This document shows, piece by piece, positions 4,214-7,211 of a stretch of DNA of 7,211 nucleotides (its first letter is position 1; each line of letters opens with the position of its first letter). Source of the stretch: Cyanobacteriota bacterium (lineage in GTDB: Bacteria; Cyanobacteriota; Cyanobacteriia; Leptolyngbyales; Leptolyngbyaceae); the NCBI GenBank assembly GCA_027482985.1, contig JAIXVO010000835.1, positions 1 to 7,211 of the forward strand. Reading direction: 5' to 3'. The notes under the pieces were generated by a model. The model ran no database searches and was not told the origin of the DNA. It saw only the letters and a program-made list of their open reading frames with translations. Position numbers and translations under genes: made by a program.

Positions 4214-5485
4214 TCAGGAACTAACCAAGCGGACAAACTTACTTTTACCAAATTGCAACACCCGCCCGTTTAACTCCGACGGTGTATTAAACGTCAAATC
4301 AACCTGATCCACGCGATCGCCATCCAACTTCACCCCCCCTCCCTGAATTTGGCGACGAGCTTCGGAACTGGTCTTACACAGGCCACTCGCACTCACGAGA
4401 TAAAACAATTTAACGGGAAATTGAATCGTTGCCAGAGAGAATTCGGGCACATTGTCGGCTTGCTGCGTCTGCCCCTGGGTTAAGTCTGCCGCATCTTTTT
4501 GCGCCTGTTGTGCCGCCGCCGGTCCGTGGTATTGGCTGACCACGTTCATCGCCAGGAGTTTTTGGCGATCGCGGGGATTTTCGGGCAGGGAGTCCAGCGG
4601 CAGGGGGGTGAGCAATTCAAAATAGCTGGCTAGGAGTTGATCGGGAGTTTTTTCGAGTTTGGAATACATGGTGAGGGGATCTTCCGTCAGCGCCACGTAG
4701 TTGCCCAGGGATTTGGACATCTTTTGAACGCCATCTGTCCCCAGCAAAATGGGCAGCAACAGGCCAAATTGCGGGCGCATCCCGAAATGCCGTTGCAAAT
4801 CGCGCCCCACCGCAATGTTAAATTTCTGGTCGGTGCCGCCCAACTCCACATCCGATGCCACCGCCACCGAGTCGTAGCCCTGCATCAGCGGATATAAAAA
4901 TTCATGGAGAAAGACGGGACTGCCTTTCTCGTAGCGCTCTGCAAAGCCTTCTTTCGCCAGCATTTGCCCCACGGTCATCGTAGTCAGTAATTCTAAAATC
5001 TTGGATAAGTCCAGTTGTGCCAACCATTCGGAGTTGTAGCGAATTTCTAGGCGACCGGGGGTGTCAAAGTCGAGGATGGGACGCACCTGATCCAGGTAGG
5101 TTTGGGCATTGGCTTGCACATCGGCTTCCGTCAGTTGGCGACGAACATCCGATTTACCTGTGGGGTCGCCAATTCGGGCTGTGAAGTCGCCAATGATCAG
5201 GACAGCGGTGTGTCCCGCATCCTGAAACGCCCGCAGTTTGCGCACTGGGATGCTGTGCCCCAGGTGAATTTCTGATCCCGTGGGATCAATGCCCAACTTG
5301 ACGCGCAGGGGGCGATCGCCGGTCAGTAACCGCTGCACTAAGTTTTCATCCGGATTCTGGGAGTCGCGCTGATCGGGAAAAATTTCGCTGGTGCCGCGAT
5401 CGAGCCAGGTAAAATCCTGATCTACCGTCAATGTTGAAGTTGACGTTAAACTTTGCTGATTAGGGGTTGGGTCTGCTACACTCAC
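4214..5485 (-). CDS. tyrS: Tyrosyl-tRNA synthetase
   Basis: Class I aminoacyl-tRNA synthetase that charges tRNA-Tyr with tyrosine in the cytoplasm. The 423-aa product has the normal bacterial length. The ATP-binding HIGH motif is HLGH at 74-77 and the KMSKS loop is KMSKS at 255-259. Tyrosine-site landmarks YPLMQGYDS (198-206) and GGTDQKFN (216-223) are present, and the last 68 residues (356-423) form the S4-type RNA-binding domain. HLGH together with the overall pattern suggests the TyrZ-like branch of bacterial TyrRS. The start is a GTG at 5485; an in-frame TAG lies two codons upstream and the next ATG is at residue 170, deep inside the catalytic domain. No strong ribosome-binding site is seen. 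It heads the string tyrS - lipoprotein - pyrF and is divergent from the PBP gene. Confidence 0.96.
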   Translation of the reverse strand: MSVADPTPNQQSLTSTSTLTVDQDFTWLDRGTSEIFPDQRDSQNPDENLVQRLLTGDRPLRVKLGIDPTGSEIHLGHSIPVRKLRAFQDAGHTAVLIIGDFTARIGDPTGKSDVRRQLTEADVQANAQTYLDQVRPILDFDTPGRLEIRYNSEWLAQLDLSKILELLTTMTVGQMLAKEGFAERYEKGSPVFLHEFLYPLMQGYDSVAVASDVELGGTDQKFNIAVGRDLQRHFGMRPQFGLLLPILLGTDGVQKMSKSLGNYVALTEDPLTMYSKLEKTPDQLLASYFELLTPLPLDSLPENPRDRQKLLAMNVVSQYHGPAAAQQAQKDAADLTQGQTQQADNVPEFSLATIQFPVKLFYLVSASGLCKTSSEARRQIQGGGVKLDGDRVDQVDLTFNTPSELNGRVLQFGKSKFVRLVSS

Positions 5486-5524
5486 GGGCTAATTAGGCAC
5501 TCAATAAATAGGAAGGGACAACCT

Positions 5525-5532
5525 ACTATAAT
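5525..5532. promoter_or_regulatory. Symmetric -10-like element between tyrS and the PBP gene
   Basis: Plus-strand ACTATAAT contains a perfect TATAAT (5527-5532), while the minus strand reads ATTATAGT containing TATAGT (5530-5525), a 5/6 match. It lies 40 bases upstream of the tyrS start and 161 bases upstream of the PBP start. No good -35 hexamer is visible at 16-18 bp on either side. One HIP1 octamer (5537-5544) abuts it. A shared bidirectional promoter is possible but unproven. Confidence 0.35.
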
Positions 5533-5682
5533 GCAAGCGATCGCCCTCTTTCTCGTCTAGGCTCCATGCCCAAGCCCGATTTTCGCTAAAAATTGTGCCG
5601 CTTTCCGGGTTCGCGATCGTGGCTTCTGAAAAACGATTCAAATTCAGATTCATCGTCTATCATCTACCCCTATTGCCGTTTC

Positions 5683-5686
5683 AGGA
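5683..5686 (+). promoter_or_regulatory. Shine-Dalgarno AGGA of the PBP gene
   Basis: AGGA stands 7 bases before the GTG at 5694. It fixes that GTG as the likely start, since no ATG occurs in frame until residue 40, which is already inside the membrane segment. Confidence 0.65.
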
Positions 5687-5693
5687 AACTGTC

Positions 5694-7211
5694 GTGTCTT
5701 CCAACACCTTCCCCCAAAAACGCCCATCGCCGCCGCCCAATCCCGCGCCCCTGTTAAATTTTGTGGGTACGGTCAGTAAGGTCACTGGCGGGATTGTGTT
5801 GGGAGCCACCATGCTCACCAGTGCGGTGGTGGCAGGCGGACTGGTGGGATTAGCCATCAGCTTCCGCAACTTGCCGGATGTCCGCGTCCTTCGCAGCTAC
5901 GCCCCGACCGAAACCACCCACATTTACGACATCAACGGCAAACTCCTCGCCAGCCTGCATGGAGAAGCGAATCGGGAAGTGATTCCCCTCGACAAAATCT
6001 CGCCGCACTTGAAACGCTCCGTGATGGCGATCGAAGATAGTCACTTCTTCCAGCATCGGGGCGTGAATCCAGGGGCGATCGTCCGTGCCTTAAAAGCCAA
6101 CTGGGAAGAAGGCCGCACCGTGGAAGGGGGGTCAACCCTGACGATGCAGTTAGTCAAAAACCTATTCCTCAGTCCCAAACAGGCATTCAGCCGAAAACTC
6201 GCGGAATCCGTGCTGTCGATGCGCGTGGAGCAGATCTTCACTAAAGACCAAATTCTGGAAATGTATCTGAATCAGGTCTACTGGGGACACAATACTTACG
6301 GTGCCGCCACTGCCGCTCAGAGCTACTTCGGCAAATCCGCCAGCGATTTGAATTTGGCAGAATCTGCCATGATGGCGGGTTTGATTCAAGCCCCGGAGAG
6401 CCTCAGTCCCTTCGTCAGCCTGAAACGGGCGAAACAACGCCAACAAGAAGTGCTGAACCGGATGCTGGAATTGAATTGGATTACGCCAGAAGAGAAGGCA
6501 ACTGCCCTCGCGTACCCAATCAAGTTAGGGAAGATCACGTCTTTCCAATCCAGCCAAATTCCCTATGTGACTGAAGCCGCCGTCCAAGAACTGACCCGCC
6601 GCTTTGGGCGCGATGCCATCCTGAAAGGCGGCATGCGGGTACAAACCACTGTCGATACGAAGTTGCAACGCATTGCCGAAGAAGTGGTGAAAGAAGGGCA
6701 CGAATCCCTGCTATCCCAGGGCGTTTATGCGGATCAAATGGCACTGGTGGCCGTCGATCCCCGCACCCATTTTGTGAAAGCGATGGTGGGTGGGGTGGAT
6801 TATCGCAAGAGTCAATACAATCGCGCGATCCAAGCTTTACGCCAACCGGGGTCAGCCTTCAAACCCTTCGTTTATTACGCCGCTTTTGCCTCTGGTAAGT
6901 ATGGCCCCGACTCTACGGTGGATGATAGTCCCGTGGGGTATCCCGACGGCTACGAGATGTACTATCCCCAGAACTATGATGGGTCGTTCTCTGGCCCGAT
7001 TTCGATTCGGCAAGCTCTGGCCGTCTCGCGCAACATTCCAGCCGTCAAACTGGGGCAAGAAGTCGGCTTGAACAAGGTGATCGATATTGTCAGAACGATT
7101 GGCATTCGTAGCCCGATCGAGCCTGTTGTGTCCTTACCGTTGGGTTCGGTCGATTTAACGCCGCTGGAAATGGCTGGCGCTTATGCCACCTTTGCGAACA
7201 ACGGCTGGTAC
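5694..7211 (+). CDS. Class A penicillin-binding protein (PBP1A-type), C-terminus outside the window
   Basis: Bifunctional peptidoglycan glycosyltransferase/transpeptidase (ponA/mrcA-type), anchored in the plasma membrane with both domains in the periplasm. 506 codons are present. A short proline-rich cytoplasmic tail (PSPPPNPAP, 11-19) precedes one membrane segment (about 32-55). The GT51 domain has the catalytic glutamate E114 in EDSHFFQHRG, then EGGSTLTMQLVKN (144-156) and RKLAES. In the second glycosyltransferase motif M151 replaces the Q common in PBP1A (STITQQ); TMQ is known in PBP1C-like proteins. The transpeptidase domain shows the SxxK motif S387-A-F-K390 and the SxN motif S445-R-N447; the KTG motif lies beyond the window. 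GTG start at 5694 with AGGA 7 bases upstream. It is divergent from tyrS. The family is certain; the exact paralog among the several cyanobacterial class A PBPs is not. Confidence 0.95.
   Translation, partial: MSSNTFPQKRPSPPPNPAPLLNFVGTVSKVTGGIVLGATMLTSAVVAGGLVGLAISFRNLPDVRVLRSYAPTETTHIYDINGKLLASLHGEANREVIPLDKISPHLKRSVMAIEDSHFFQHRGVNPGAIVRALKANWEEGRTVEGGSTLTMQLVKNLFLSPKQAFSRKLAESVLSMRVEQIFTKDQILEMYLNQVYWGHNTYGAATAAQSYFGKSASDLNLAESAMMAGLIQAPESLSPFVSLKRAKQRQQEVLNRMLELNWITPEEKATALAYPIKLGKITSFQSSQIPYVTEAAVQELTRRFGRDAILKGGMRVQTTVDTKLQRIAEEVVKEGHESLLSQGVYADQMALVAVDPRTHFVKAMVGGVDYRKSQYNRAIQALRQPGSAFKPFVYYAAFASGKYGPDSTVDDSPVGYPDGYEMYYPQNYDGSFSGPISIRQALAVSRNIPAVKLGQEVGLNKVIDIVRTIGIRSPIEPVVSLPLGSVDLTPLEMAGAYATFANNGWY

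Larger units (their letters stand above)
396..5544. repeat. Dispersed HIP1 octamers GCGATCGC (12 copies)
   Basis: Copies start at 396, 1577, 2959, 3022, 3244, 3577, 4149, 4168, 4313, 4565, 5312 and 5537. HIP1 is a highly over-represented palindrome of many cyanobacterial genomes. Here it is dense in the minus-strand tyrS - lipoprotein - pyrF string (9 copies) and absent from paralog B and from the 1.5 kb of PBP coding sequence. The interval given only spans the first to last copy. Confidence 0.9.

Overview
The window reads as chromosomal DNA of a cyanobacterium. The octamer GCGATCGC (HIP1) occurs 12 times in 7.2 kb, the gene families (vMAP/NB-ARC STAND protein, class A PBP, tyrS, pyrF) fit, and the intergenic DNA carries heptamer tandem repeats and a GGTGCGTTA-type hairpin of the kind seen in filamentous cyanobacteria. 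I cannot name the species.

Layout. (1) Positions 1-514, minus: N-terminal part of a large signalling ATPase (vMAP-type N-terminal domain followed by an NB-ARC P-loop), cut by the window edge. (2) 515-972: divergent intergenic region with a triple direct repeat, a 14-bp palindrome and several stem-loops. (3) 973-1611 and 2164-2793, plus: two paralogous secreted proteins of about 210 aa with four conserved cysteines; I do not recognise the family. They are separated by 552 bases holding a REP-like hairpin, a 14-bp tandem duplication, a 7-bp tandem repeat and a 40-base pyrimidine tract. (4) 2803-2929: stem-loops, the second an intrinsic terminator whose T-tract overlaps the stop codon of the convergent gene. 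(5) 5485 down to 2928, minus: a tight tyrS - lipoprotein - pyrF gene string with gaps of 3 and 8 bases. (6) 5486-5693: divergent promoter region with a symmetric -10-like element. (7) 5694-7211, plus: class A penicillin-binding protein, open at the window edge.

How the genes relate. tyrS and pyrF are housekeeping genes (tRNA charging, UMP synthesis) probably co-transcribed with an uncharacterised helical lipoprotein. The PBP builds peptidoglycan. The two secreted paralogs are the least explained part of the window. Upstream of both lies a colinear, ungapped 42-bp element (31/42 identical by eye) made of three TGACA-like half-sites spaced exactly 11 bp apart and followed by TTTCCGTA. This suggests that both genes answer to the same regulator, perhaps of the OmpR/PhoB type, and it is the best candidate here for something not yet described.
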